Shown piece after piece: positions 22,800-31,911 of a stretch of 64,000 nucleotides of DNA. Source of the stretch: an uncultured Acidimicrobiales bacterium. Its GTDB lineage: Bacteria > Actinomycetota > Acidimicrobiia > Acidimicrobiales > CATQHL01. Numbering within the stretch: the stretch's first letter is position 1; each line of letters starts with the position of its first letter. The notes beneath the pieces are model-generated. The model saw only the letters and a program-made list of their open reading frames with translations. It had not been told where the DNA came from and searched no databases. Made by a program: the position numbers and the translations under genes. The stretch spans positions 588,676 through 652,675 of the forward strand of contig CATQHL010000001.1 of the NCBI GenBank assembly GCA_958295925.1, given 5' to 3'.

Positions 22800-25523
22800 T
22801 CAGCGGCCGTGGCAGTATTTGAACTTGCGCCCGGAGTTGCACGGGCAGGGCGAGTTGCGGGGCACCTTCTCCGACCTCACCCCTGCCGCTACGGGGGGGC
22901 CTCTGTCGCCAGCCGCGCCAGCCGCCGCCGATCGGCGGGCCGCCTGCCCTTGTCCGTTTCCGGCCGCTCCGCCTGCTGTCGAGCGGTCAGGCTGAGATGT
23001 GCCCGCTGCCGCCGAATACCGCACGTTGCGCGTGTCCCTGTCATTTTCCGTCTCAACAGGCTTCACCGTTATCTGAGCGTGGGTGATCATCTTCACGAAG
23101 TCCTCCTGGACGCGCTCCATCATCGAGCCGAACAGGTCGTAGCCCTCGCTTTGCCATTCGATGAGCGGGTTCTTCTGCCCCATCGCCCGCAGGTGGATGC
23201 CCTCTTTCAGGTAGTCCATGTCGTAGAGGTGGTTGCGCCAGTGGACATCGATCACCTGGAGCATCATCCTGCGCTCCAGGTCGCGCATGAGCCCTGGCGT
23301 TACCTCCTGCTCGCGGGACTCGTAGAAGCGCACGGCCTCACCGCTTAGCAACTCCGTCATCTCCTCGACGGAACGAACTTTCTTGAGGTCCTCCTCGCCC
23401 AGCGACACCGGCCAAAGGTTCAAGGCGGCTGCGTGCAGGCCTGCGATGTCCCAGTCGTCATCTTCAACGCAGTGGTCGGCGACTGCCGAGTTGACCGATG
23501 AGCGCAGGAAGTTGAACACGTCGTCGCGGAGCGTCTCCCCGGCGAGAATCTGGGCTCTGCGCTTGTAGACGACCTGGCGCTGCGTGTTCATCACCTCGTC
23601 GTAGCGAAGCACGTTCTTGCGGATCTCGGCGTTGCGCTGCTCGACGGTGGTCTGCGCCCTCTCCACCGACTTTGAGACCATCTTGGACTCGATGGGCACA
23701 CTCTCCGGCAGCGAGCGTGACATCACCCAGTTCATCGTCCCGGTGGCAAAGATGCGCATCAGCTCGTCCTCGAGGGAGAGGTAAAAGCGGCTCTCGCCCT
23801 TGTCGCCTTGACGCCCCGAGCGCCCTCTGAGCTGGTTGTCGATGCGCCTGCTGTCGTGGCGTTCCGTGCCTACCACGTACAGCCCGCCGAGTTCCTTGAC
23901 CACCTCGCCCTCGGCCATGCACTCTTCGGTGTATCTGTCGAGCAGCTTCTCATACAGCTTGTCGAAGCCCTCGTCGGAGGGGTCGTGGCCGTCGGCAAGC
24001 AAGTCCTGGCGTGCCAGGCTCTCAGGGTTGCCGCCGAGGATTATGTCCACCCCCCGCCCGGCCATGTTCGTAGCGACTGTCACCCTGTGCAGCCGCCCAG
24101 CCTGGGCGATTATTTCCGCCTCCCTGAAGTGCTGCTTGGCGTTCAGCACCTGATGGGCAGTTCCTCTCCGCCCCAGGTGCTTGGAGAGTTTCTCCGACTT
24201 TTCAACTGAGATCGTGCCTACCAGCACCGGCTGGCCCCGCTCGCTTCGCTCTGCGATGTCATCGGCGATCGCCTCGTATTTGGCGTCCTCCGTCCTGAAC
24301 ACAAGGTCGGGCTGGTCGGCTCGAATCATCGGAAGATGGGTGGGGATGGACACCACGTCCAGCTCGTAGGTGACGTGCAGCTCGCTCGCCTCGGTCTGGG
24401 CGGTGCCTGTCATCCCCGCAAGGCGGTCGTAGAGCCGGAAGTAGTTCTGGAGGGTGATTGAGGCGAGAGTCTGGCTCTCCTCCTTGATCCTCACCCCTTC
24501 CTTGGCCTCCACGGCCTGGTGCAGCCCGTCGGCCCAGCGGCGCCCTGAGAGAACGCGGCCGGTGAACTCGTCGACGATCTTCACTTCCCCGCCGTCGAGG
24601 ATGTACTCGGTGTCGCGCCTGTAAAGCTCCTTGGCCCGCAGCGCCACACCAAGGTGATGCACCAGCGACACGTGCGACACGTCGTAGAGGTTCTCCACCC
24701 CCAGCGCCTGCTCGACGGCCTGGACACCGTCTTCAGTTGGGGCAACCGTCTTCTTCTCCTCGTCGACTTCGTAGTGGACGTCGCGCTCGAGCCCCCGGGA
24801 GAGCGAGGCGAACTTGTAGTAGGTGTTGGCGGCCTCTGACACCTGACCGCTGATGATCAAAGGCGTGCGGGCTTCGTCAATGAGAATGGAGTCGATCTCA
24901 TCGACGATGCAGTAGTTGTGGCTGCGCTGAACCTGATCGGACTTTGAGAGCGACATGTTGTCACGCAGGTAGTCGAATCCCATCTCGTTGTTCGTGCCGT
25001 ATGTGACGTCGCAGGCGTACTGCGCCTGCTTTGCCTGGCGGTCCCACTCCCCTGGCACCACCAGCCCCACCGTGAGGCCGAGGCTGCGGTGGATCTGCCC
25101 CATCCACTCCGAGTCGCGAGAGGCCAGGTAGTCGTTGACCGTCACGACGTGGACCCCTTTGCCGGTAAGCCCGTTCAGGTAAACGGGAAGGGTTGAGACA
25201 AGCGTCTTGCCCTCGCCCGTCTTCATCTCGGCCACCCAGCCCAGATGCAGGGCGGCGCCTCCCATCAGCTGGACGTCGTAGTGGCGCTGCCCGATTACCC
25301 GCACGGCGGCTTCACGGACCACGGCGAATGCCTCGATGAGCAGGTCGTCGAGGTCTTCCCCGTTCGACAGGCGGTTACGGAACTCCGGCGTCTTTGCCGC
25401 CAGATCTTCGTCGGAGAGCGCCTGCATCTGCGGCTCCAGCTCGCCGACGTGCGGCACGAGGCCTTTGAGGGCCTTGAGCTTGCGGCCTTCGCCGCTGCGG
25501 AGGATTTTGGCGAAAATTGACAT
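22800..25523 (-). CDS. secA: Preprotein translocase ATPase SecA
   Basis: The product is about 907 residues from ATG 25523 (MSIFAKILRSGEGRKLKAL), normal for SecA. The frame stays open upstream to 26069, but that stretch overlaps ftsK in antisense-like, Arg-rich composition and is not SecA. Motifs include MKTGEGKTL (Walker A), 'VTVNDYLA', 'DEIDSILIDEARTPLI', 'GRSGRQGD' and a C-terminal zinc SEC-C motif (CPCNSGRKFKYCHG). It drives Sec-dependent export across the membrane. It lies between ftsK and prfB on the same strand. Confidence 0.96.
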   Translation of the reverse strand: MSIFAKILRSGEGRKLKALKGLVPHVGELEPQMQALSDEDLAAKTPEFRNRLSNGEDLDDLLIEAFAVVREAAVRVIGQRHYDVQLMGGAALHLGWVAEMKTGEGKTLVSTLPVYLNGLTGKGVHVVTVNDYLASRDSEWMGQIHRSLGLTVGLVVPGEWDRQAKQAQYACDVTYGTNNEMGFDYLRDNMSLSKSDQVQRSHNYCIVDEIDSILIDEARTPLIISGQVSEAANTYYKFASLSRGLERDVHYEVDEEKKTVAPTEDGVQAVEQALGVENLYDVSHVSLVHHLGVALRAKELYRRDTEYILDGGEVKIVDEFTGRVLSGRRWADGLHQAVEAKEGVRIKEESQTLASITLQNYFRLYDRLAGMTGTAQTEASELHVTYELDVVSIPTHLPMIRADQPDLVFRTEDAKYEAIADDIAERSERGQPVLVGTISVEKSEKLSKHLGRRGTAHQVLNAKQHFREAEIIAQAGRLHRVTVATNMAGRGVDIILGGNPESLARQDLLADGHDPSDEGFDKLYEKLLDRYTEECMAEGEVVKELGGLYVVGTERHDSRRIDNQLRGRSGRQGDKGESRFYLSLEDELMRIFATGTMNWVMSRSLPESVPIESKMVSKSVERAQTTVEQRNAEIRKNVLRYDEVMNTQRQVVYKRRAQILAGETLRDDVFNFLRSSVNSAVADHCVEDDDWDIAGLHAAALNLWPVSLGEEDLKKVRSVEEMTELLSGEAVRFYESREQEVTPGLMRDLERRMMLQVIDVHWRNHLYDMDYLKEGIHLRAMGQKNPLIEWQSEGYDLFGSMMERVQEDFVKMITHAQITVKPVETENDRDTRNVRYSAAAGTSQPDRSTAGGAAGNGQGQAARRSAAAGAAGDRGPPVAAGVRSEKVPRNSPCPCNSGRKFKYCHGR

Positions 25524-25597
25524 GCCGAAGTGAAATTCTACCCAGCGCAGGGCGCCCGCAGGGGGCGATGGGTGCCTGCGGGGCGCCGCCGTCTCCA

Positions 25598-25633
25598 GGC
25601 GACGGGACGCAAACTCCGGGCGACGGGACGCAA
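25598..25633. repeat. Short direct repeat in the ftsK-secA gap
   Basis: GGCGACGGGACGCAA occurs at 25598-25612 and 25619-25633. The surrounding 170-bp gap is very GC-rich, with several near-palindromic GGCGCCGCC blocks. No promoter is recognisable. Confidence 0.5.
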
Positions 25634-25693
25634 GCGCCGTCTCCGGCGATGCGGGGGATAAGCGCCGACAGGGGCGGGCGGCGGGCGCCGCCG

Positions 25694-28108
25694 TCAGGTA
25701 GGCCCGGCGTCTGCCAGGGGGCTGGCGCGCCCCTCCGCCAGTTCCTCCGGCGTCATAAGCACCTCGCGCGCCTTTGATCCCTCCGACGGCCCCACGACTC
25801 CACGCTCCTCCAGGAGATCCATCAGCCGCCCGGCGCGGGCAAAGCCCACCCTGAGCTTGCGCTGCAGCATCGAGGTGGAGCCCAATCGGCTGTTCACCAC
25901 CAGTTCCTTGGCCTGCTCGAGCAGTTCGTCGTCGTCCCCGCCGCCAGGGGCGCCGCCCAGGCCTGGAGCTGCGAGGTCTTCCCCTGTGATTCCTGCGTCG
26001 GCGGCGGCGGCCGGGCTTTGCCTGCGCCAGACCGCAGTGACCTTGCGGATCTCCTGCTCGCTCACCCATGCGCCCTGGAGGCGCACGGGGGTGCTGGAAC
26101 TGGCGTCGAGCATCAGCATGTCGCCGGAGCCCACCAGGCGTTCGGCGCCTCCCTGATCGAGGATTACCCGGCTGTCGGTGAGGCTCGACACCGAGAATGC
26201 CAGCCGAGAGGGGATGTTGGCCTTTATGACGCCGGTGATGACGTTCGTGGATGGGCGCTGCGTTGCGACCAGGAGGTGGATGCCAACAGCCCTGGCCATC
26301 TGGGCGAGACGCCAGATGCAGTCCTCCACATCCCTGGGCGCCACCATCATCAGGTCGGAGAGTTCATCTACCACCACCACGATGAACGGCAGGCGCTGGA
26401 GCTCCTCCTCGTCTTCGTAGTCCTGGTAGGAGATGCCCTCAGGCGACGACAGGGAGGCCTCGTAGAGCTCGTTGTAGCCGCCTATGTCGCGGCAACCCGC
26501 AGCCGAGAGCAGGGCGTAGCGGCGATCCATTTCCTTTACCGCCCAGGCCAGGGCGTTGGCGGCCTTCTTGGGGTCGATCACCGGGGCGGTGAGCAGGTGC
26601 GGCACCCCGGAGTACTGGCGCATCTCAACCATCTTCGGATCAACGAGGATCATCCGAACCTGCTCAGGGGTGCTGCGCATAAGAATCGAGGTGATCATGG
26701 AGTTCACGCACGACGACTTGCCCGCACCGGTCGCCCCGGCGATGAGCAGGTGAGGCATTGTCCCCAGGTTGGACATGACGGGGTGGCCGGTGATGTCCAT
26801 GCCCAGCGCCACGTCAAGGGGATGACGCCTGGCGGACGCGACCGGCGAGCAGAGGATGTCACCCAGGGTGACTACCTGGCGTCGCAGGTTTGGCACCTCA
26901 ACGCCCACCGCCTGGCGCCCAGGGATGGGGGCGAGGATGCGCACGTCGGGAGACGCCATGGCATAGGCCATGTCCTTGGCAAGGGCCGTGAACCTCGCCA
27001 CCTTCACGCCCTCTGCCAGGGAGAGCTCATAGCGCGTGACGGTGGGGCCGGCCACCATGCCCGACAACCGAGCCTCTACGCCGTGGGCTGAGAGCGTCTC
27101 CTCCAAGGCCTTGCCGCGACGGGCGAGAAAGTGGGAGTCCACCTCCTGCTCAGGTGCGCGATCCAGAAGGTCAAGCGAAGGCAGGCGCCAGTCACCCTGG
27201 GCCACCTGGGGGGAATCCGTGGGACGCTCAACTGCTGACGCAGAGGATGCGACCTCGGTTTCGGGGCGGGCGGCTTCCTCAGGCTGGGGTGGGGGCTGGG
27301 GTGAGACGAGCTCCTCCTCGGTGGGGATGAAAAGAGTTCCAGCAGTTTCCGGTTCGGTGGAGACGTAGGAGTAGTCGGGGGCGTCGGAGAAGTCCACGGC
27401 GGCAGCCTGTGGTTCGGCCTGGAGGGTCTGGGAACTCTCGGAGAGCGGGCGCCTTTCCTCCACAATCAGCTTGAAGAGAGCCGCCAGCAGCCCCCAGGCT
27501 TTGCGCGCCGCCGTCACGACTCCCCGCGCAACCGCCCGCAGGGATGCCCCGCTAACGCCCATCCATCCCAGCAGTCCCAGGGCTATCAACAGCACTATGG
27601 CCCCGGGTGCGCTCAGGATTCTTCCCAGTCCTGCCCCCAGGAAGTATCCCAGGTAGCCGCCCGCCGCCTCAAAATCGGCTACGGCGTCGCCCCAGGCGGG
27701 CCTTCCCCCTGCGAAATGAAGAATTCCAAACACCGTCAGCAGCATTAGAAGCGCCCCGGCGACCTTGATAGGCATGAGCCTGCGCCTGGGCGCGTCGGAA
27801 GCCCGACCGATGTAGAAGAGCAGCCACCCCAGAGCCGCAAGCAGCAGCGGCACCAGGTGCCTCCCCAGCCCTATGCAAAATCCTGTTGCCCTGTTGATTC
27901 CCGTCCCGACCGGCCCGGCCGCGTTCAGCCAGATGCCCATTGCGCTCAGAATGGCCGCAACCACCGCCACCAGCCCCCAGATGTCCTCTCGATGGCCGAG
28001 GTAGAAACTTCTCCAGGCTGATTCCCCCGCCTTTGCGGCAGGCTTGGCCTTACTTCCGGAAGCCTTTTTTGCGGCGGCCTTCTTCGCTGCCACGCCCGCC
28101 CCGCTCAC
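25694..28108 (-). CDS. ftsK: FtsK/SpoIIIE DNA translocase
   Basis: The 804-residue product has about four N-terminal membrane helices after a Lys/Ala-rich leader, a variable linker (residues about 220-310), the FtsK core with 'GPTVTRYEL', Walker A GATGAGKSS and 'ILVDPKMVEM', and a C-terminal winged-helix gamma domain ('RAGRLMDLLEERGVVGPSEGSKAREVL') that reads polar DNA signals. It pumps chromosomes through the division septum. The GTG start overlaps the rnj stop (GTGA). Confidence 0.95.
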   Translation of the reverse strand: MSGAGVAAKKAAAKKASGSKAKPAAKAGESAWRSFYLGHREDIWGLVAVVAAILSAMGIWLNAAGPVGTGINRATGFCIGLGRHLVPLLLAALGWLLFYIGRASDAPRRRLMPIKVAGALLMLLTVFGILHFAGGRPAWGDAVADFEAAGGYLGYFLGAGLGRILSAPGAIVLLIALGLLGWMGVSGASLRAVARGVVTAARKAWGLLAALFKLIVEERRPLSESSQTLQAEPQAAAVDFSDAPDYSYVSTEPETAGTLFIPTEEELVSPQPPPQPEEAARPETEVASSASAVERPTDSPQVAQGDWRLPSLDLLDRAPEQEVDSHFLARRGKALEETLSAHGVEARLSGMVAGPTVTRYELSLAEGVKVARFTALAKDMAYAMASPDVRILAPIPGRQAVGVEVPNLRRQVVTLGDILCSPVASARRHPLDVALGMDITGHPVMSNLGTMPHLLIAGATGAGKSSCVNSMITSILMRSTPEQVRMILVDPKMVEMRQYSGVPHLLTAPVIDPKKAANALAWAVKEMDRRYALLSAAGCRDIGGYNELYEASLSSPEGISYQDYEDEEELQRLPFIVVVVDELSDLMMVAPRDVEDCIWRLAQMARAVGIHLLVATQRPSTNVITGVIKANIPSRLAFSVSSLTDSRVILDQGGAERLVGSGDMLMLDASSSTPVRLQGAWVSEQEIRKVTAVWRRQSPAAAADAGITGEDLAAPGLGGAPGGGDDDELLEQAKELVVNSRLGSTSMLQRKLRVGFARAGRLMDLLEERGVVGPSEGSKAREVLMTPEELAEGRASPLADAGPT

Positions 28109-29775
28109 TCGTGGAGGGCAGTTACCAAAGGAAGGATTGCGGGACGGCGCCCAGAGCGGGAGTTGACAAGGGAGCCGACGGTCTTTCGCACGACCTGCCT
28201 CAGCTCTGCAAGCTCCACGAATCCCATGGCAAGCTTCGCGGAAATCGCCTCTGTGAGATCCTCTGCGATCTCCGTCATCAGGTCGTCCGCCTGGGGCTGA
28301 TCCAGCCAGCCACGCGAGACAACCAGCGGATCGGCGGCAAGGCAGAGCCCCTCAAGGTCTACTGCCACGCTCGCCACCACGACGCCCTGCTCGCCGATGA
28401 TCGCCCGCTCGTTCAGCACCCCCCCGTCTGCGGCGATGAACGGGCCGTGCACAAGGAGGTGATCCCCTGTGGTGACCGAAGGCCTGAGCCTGAGGGACGC
28501 GTCCTCCATCACAATCTGATCGCCGTCGCGGGCCAGCAGAACCCTGCTCTCGGGCATTCCCAGCCGCTTGGCCAAGGCGGCGTGGGCGCGCAGGTGGCGC
28601 AGTTCCCCGTGCACGGGTACGAACCACTCCGGGGCCGCGGCGTGATGGAGGGTGGCCAACTCGTTTTGACGGCCATGACCTGAGGTGTGTATGTCGATCT
28701 CGCCCGGGTGTATCACCCTGGCGCCCAGATTCAGCAGGTCGTTTATCATCCGGCTTACCCGAACCTCGTTGCCTGGGATGGGGTTTGAGCTGAGCACCAC
28801 GGTGTCGTTTTCATCTATGCGAATCCATCGGGAACCGCCGGCCGCAGCCGTTGCCAGGGAGGAACGGGGCTCGGCCTGGGAACCCGTGGAGATCACGCAG
28901 ACCTCGCCAGGGTCGAGGGTGTCGCACTCCTCAATTTGCATGAACGAACTCTCCGGTATCTTCAGCAGGCCCAACTGCCGGCCCAGGGCCACGTTGTTCT
29001 TCATCGAGAGTCCAAGCGTGACCACCTTCCTCCCGCAGGCCAGCGCAGCCGTGACGATCTGCTGAACCCGGTGAAGGTGGCTGGCGAAACAGGCGGTGAT
29101 GATCCTTCGGCCATTCTGAGCGGCGAAGAGCCGATCGAGCGCTCCCCCTATATCGCTTTCCGATCGCGAACTGCCAGGCATCTCGGCGTTCGTGGAATCG
29201 GCCAGGAAGAGACGAATGCCCGCCTCGGAGGAGATCGCCCCTATGCGTGCGAGGCCGGTTCGGCGCCCGTCCACCGGGAACAGGTCGAGCTTGAAGTCGC
29301 AGGAGTGGAGAATCTTTCCTTGCGGGGTCGAGATGGCGGTAATCACCCCGCCCGGAACGGAGTGAGTGACTGGGATGAATTCGCAGTCGAATGGGCCGAT
29401 GCGATGATGCTCCCCGTCGGCGACGGCGATGAGCCGGGTTCGGTGCAACACCCCGAACTCCTTGACCTTTCGCTCAGCGAGCCCAAGCGTGAACCTGCTG
29501 CCGTAAACGGGGAAGCTGACGTCTCTCAACAGGTAGCCCAGGGCGCCGATGTGGTCTTCGTGGCCGTGGGTGGCGATGCAGCCCACCACCCTGTCGGCCC
29601 GCTCCTTTATGTACGAGAGGTCGGGGAGGATGCTCTCGACGCCCGGGTGGAACTCGTCGGGGAACATCTGCCCGCAGTCCAGCAGCAGCAGCGACCCTTG
29701 CGCCTCGATTGTCGCGCAGTTGCGGCCGATGTCCCCCAGGCCGCCCAGAAAGGTGACCTTTACGTTGTCAGCCAA
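28105..29775 (-). CDS. rnj: Ribonuclease J
   Basis: The product is about 556 residues from TTG 29775 (MADNVKVTFLGG), the length and N-terminus expected for RNase J; an upstream ATG at 29814 would add 13 residues inside dapA. The metallo-beta-lactamase motif is HGHEDHIG (H70, H72, D74, H75), with beta-CASP features such as 'VIHPGEIDIHTSGHGRQNELATLHHA'. It is a 5'-3' exo- and endoribonuclease in mRNA and rRNA processing. It overlaps dapA upstream and ftsK downstream by a few bases; dapA-rnj-ftsK is a common actinobacterial order. Confidence 0.93.
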   Translation of the reverse strand: MADNVKVTFLGGLGDIGRNCATIEAQGSLLLLDCGQMFPDEFHPGVESILPDLSYIKERADRVVGCIATHGHEDHIGALGYLLRDVSFPVYGSRFTLGLAERKVKEFGVLHRTRLIAVADGEHHRIGPFDCEFIPVTHSVPGGVITAISTPQGKILHSCDFKLDLFPVDGRRTGLARIGAISSEAGIRLFLADSTNAEMPGSSRSESDIGGALDRLFAAQNGRRIITACFASHLHRVQQIVTAALACGRKVVTLGLSMKNNVALGRQLGLLKIPESSFMQIEECDTLDPGEVCVISTGSQAEPRSSLATAAAGGSRWIRIDENDTVVLSSNPIPGNEVRVSRMINDLLNLGARVIHPGEIDIHTSGHGRQNELATLHHAAAPEWFVPVHGELRHLRAHAALAKRLGMPESRVLLARDGDQIVMEDASLRLRPSVTTGDHLLVHGPFIAADGGVLNERAIIGEQGVVVASVAVDLEGLCLAADPLVVSRGWLDQPQADDLMTEIAEDLTEAISAKLAMGFVELAELRQVVRKTVGSLVNSRSGRRPAILPLVTALHE

Positions 29776-30724
29776 GGCCCAGGTCGTGTCCGAGGCGCGT
29801 GCCTGCCAGCACACTCAGGGCGCGCTCGGCCAGGTCGGGAGGCTCGGCGTCCATGGGCGGACGGCAGCGCCCCACCGGCTGGCCAGCAAGCCTCATCAGC
29901 GCCTTGGTGGGGGTCGGGTTGGGGGCGGCCGGGCCGGTCTCGTAGTCGAATGAGGCGATGAGGGCGGCGTTGATTTCAGTGGCCAATCGATGGTCGCCGC
30001 TTTCCCAGGCGTCGAACATCTCCACGTGCTCTGCGGCAGTCCAGTGCGTGGCCACGCCTATCACCCCCACGGCCCCGAACGCCAGCAGCGCCAGCGTGAG
30101 GCTGTCGTCGCCGCTGTAAACCTCGAAGCCGTCGGGCGCCTCGGCGATTAGGCGGGCCGTCTCGGCCGGGTCGCCGGCGGCGTCCTTCAGGCCGAGGATG
30201 TTGGGGTTCTCTCGTGCCAGCGCCAGGAGGGTTTCGGTCTCCACCTTGCGGCCGGTGCGCACGGGGATGTCGTAGATGACCACCGGCAGCGCCGTTTCGC
30301 CGGCCACGGCGGCGAAGTGCGCCTTCAGGCCCGCCTGAGACGGCCTGTTGTAGTAGGGCGCCACGTGGAGCACGCCGTGTGCGCCTGCCCGCTCGGCGCG
30401 CTGCGTGAGCTCGATGGCGGCGGCCGTGTCGTTGCTGCCTGCCCCTGCCAGAACGGGGACGTCAACAGCTTCGGAGACGGCGGCGATGAGGTCTACCTGC
30501 TCGTCATGCGAGAGCGTCGGCGACTCGCCAGTGGTGCCTGCCACCACCAGACCTTCGTTGCCCTGACTCACCAGCCAACGGGCGAACTCGGCGGCTGCGC
30601 CCAAATCCAGCCTGCCGCCGTCGTCGAACGGGGTGACCATGGCTGTGACGACGCGACCGAAGCGTGGGCGGGCGAGCGACGGGCTAGTCGAACCTTGCCG
30701 GGTGCGGCTTTGAAGTTCGCTCAT
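29768..30724 (-). CDS. dapA: 4-hydroxy-tetrahydrodipicolinate synthase
   Basis: The product is about 318 residues from ATG 30724; a TTG one codon earlier is possible. It has the DapA aldolase features: GTTGES (T65-T66), Y151 in 'VVIYDIP' and Schiff-base K180 in 'ILGLKDAAGD'. It condenses pyruvate with aspartate semialdehyde at the first committed step of lysine/diaminopimelate synthesis. dapB, the next step, lies about 23 kb away, beyond the surface-protein cluster. The N-terminus has about 20 extra residues relative to many homologues. Confidence 0.95.
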   Translation of the reverse strand: MSELQSRTRQGSTSPSLARPRFGRVVTAMVTPFDDGGRLDLGAAAEFARWLVSQGNEGLVVAGTTGESPTLSHDEQVDLIAAVSEAVDVPVLAGAGSNDTAAAIELTQRAERAGAHGVLHVAPYYNRPSQAGLKAHFAAVAGETALPVVIYDIPVRTGRKVETETLLALARENPNILGLKDAAGDPAETARLIAEAPDGFEVYSGDDSLTLALLAFGAVGVIGVATHWTAAEHVEMFDAWESGDHRLATEINAALIASFDYETGPAAPNPTPTKALMRLAGQPVGRCRPPMDAEPPDLAERALSVLAGTRLGHDLGLG

Positions 30725-30860
30725 CAATGAACCTGCCTTCGGGGGACGAATCTGCTCATGCCGTGAGACTAGTTGCCGACTGCGACCGCTTCGGGCATCG
30801 ACGGGCGGGGGCGGCGGTTTGGCGGGCGGATCGGGCGGCGAAGGGCGGCGAAGTGCGCTG

Positions 30861-31679
30861 CTAGTCGGCGATCGTCTCCTCGGCGTGCGGATCGAGCCGC
30901 CGCCGCCAAAGCCTCCACAACACCAGCGGATAGCCCGACACGGCGATGGCGGAGAACACGAACCACTGCACCGCGTAGCTGAGGTGCGGGCCTGCGTCGC
31001 TTGGCGGGCGCTCCAGCATCACTGGAAAGTCTCGAGGCGGGGGCGGTTCCTGACTTTCAAGCTGCAAGTAAAAGGGGTAGACGGGTGTGTCCAGCTGCGC
31101 CGCGTAGCGCCCGACGTCGGCGCGGGCCAGGGAAGTAAGCACCCCCTCCGGGGGGTTCGCCACGCCAAGCCCTCTGCGCTCCTCGCTCAAGCGGACGATT
31201 CCGCCAACCCGAACCTGGCCTTCGGGCACCGACGCCGACGGGCGGGACGAGGCGTCGCTTGTGGACTGCGGCACCCATCCTCGATTCACCACAAGTGCTG
31301 AGCCGTCGGACAGTTCAAGGGGGGTGAGAATCCACACCCCTGGGGCTCCGCTAAGGGAACGGTTCCGCACCGCCACTTCGTCAGATTCCTGGTAGCGCCC
31401 AGATGCCCAGACCACCCTGTATTCCGCCGGGGCCGAGGCGTCGCTTCCGTTTTTGGCCGCTTCCTCCGACTGCCCGTCCACCGGTCGGATTCCGAGCTCC
31501 GCCGCCAGTTCCTCCACCCCGATCAGGGGTGTTCCGCTGCGCTGCTCAAGCAGGTCGTTGCGAGCCTGCCGCTCCTCCAGCCTTCTCAATTGCCACAGCC
31601 CCAGGTTGATCATCGTGACAATCAGCGCCAGCACGAGCACGTGGGAGATGAGCCAGGCAGGGCGGAGAAATCGGCGCAT
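30861..31679 (-). CDS. SURF1 family cytochrome oxidase biogenesis protein
   Basis: The product is about 272 residues from ATG 31679 (MRRFLRPAW); the frame is open further upstream but low in similarity. It has the SURF1 plan: an N-terminal membrane helix followed by 'LGLWQLRRLEER', an extracytoplasmic domain with 'VVNRGWVP', and a second helix with 'LSYAVQWFVFSAIA' near the C-terminus. SURF1 assists haem insertion into aa3-type oxidases, so aerobic respiration is implied. A 133-bp gap separates it from dapA. Confidence 0.9.
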   Translation of the reverse strand: MRRFLRPAWLISHVLVLALIVTMINLGLWQLRRLEERQARNDLLEQRSGTPLIGVEELAAELGIRPVDGQSEEAAKNGSDASAPAEYRVVWASGRYQESDEVAVRNRSLSGAPGVWILTPLELSDGSALVVNRGWVPQSTSDASSRPSASVPEGQVRVGGIVRLSEERRGLGVANPPEGVLTSLARADVGRYAAQLDTPVYPFYLQLESQEPPPPRDFPVMLERPPSDAGPHLSYAVQWFVFSAIAVSGYPLVLWRLWRRRLDPHAEETIAD

Positions 31680-31780
31680 CCCCTCAAGTATGCCGCCGTG
31701 ACGTCGCCTGATCGTTTCGCTAGCTGGGCGCCATTGGGGCGCATTCGGGGCCTCGTGTCCACCGGCCGACCGCCATTGGG

Positions 31781-31911
31781 GCGGCGTTGTGGGGCTGCTG
31801 CGCGGTGAGCGGTTCTTGGGCGGTTTGGCGGTTTGGCGGTTTGGCGTGTGCCTGAGGTTTAGGTGTGATAGATTGTGTTTAACCTTCCAACAGTGAGATA
31901 GGGGGAATGAA
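31781..31911 (+). promoter_or_regulatory. Upstream block of the first metalloprotease gene, shared with 42677-42793
   Basis: This stretch aligns by eye with 42677-42793, upstream of the second metalloprotease copy. Shared parts include GGTGAGCGGTT and the GGGTGTG/AGGTGTG...TAG...TTGTG core. Here it also contains four TTTGGCGG-like tandem units at about 31820-31846. GGGGGA at 31901-31906 is the ribosome-binding site for ATG 31912. Conservation suggests the promoter lies here; I cannot assign hexamers with confidence. Confidence 0.45.

Noticed and set aside
25524..26069. N-terminal extension of the SecA frame
   Set aside because: Arg/Gly-rich, overlaps the ftsK coding sequence, and SecA begins normally at ATG 25523.
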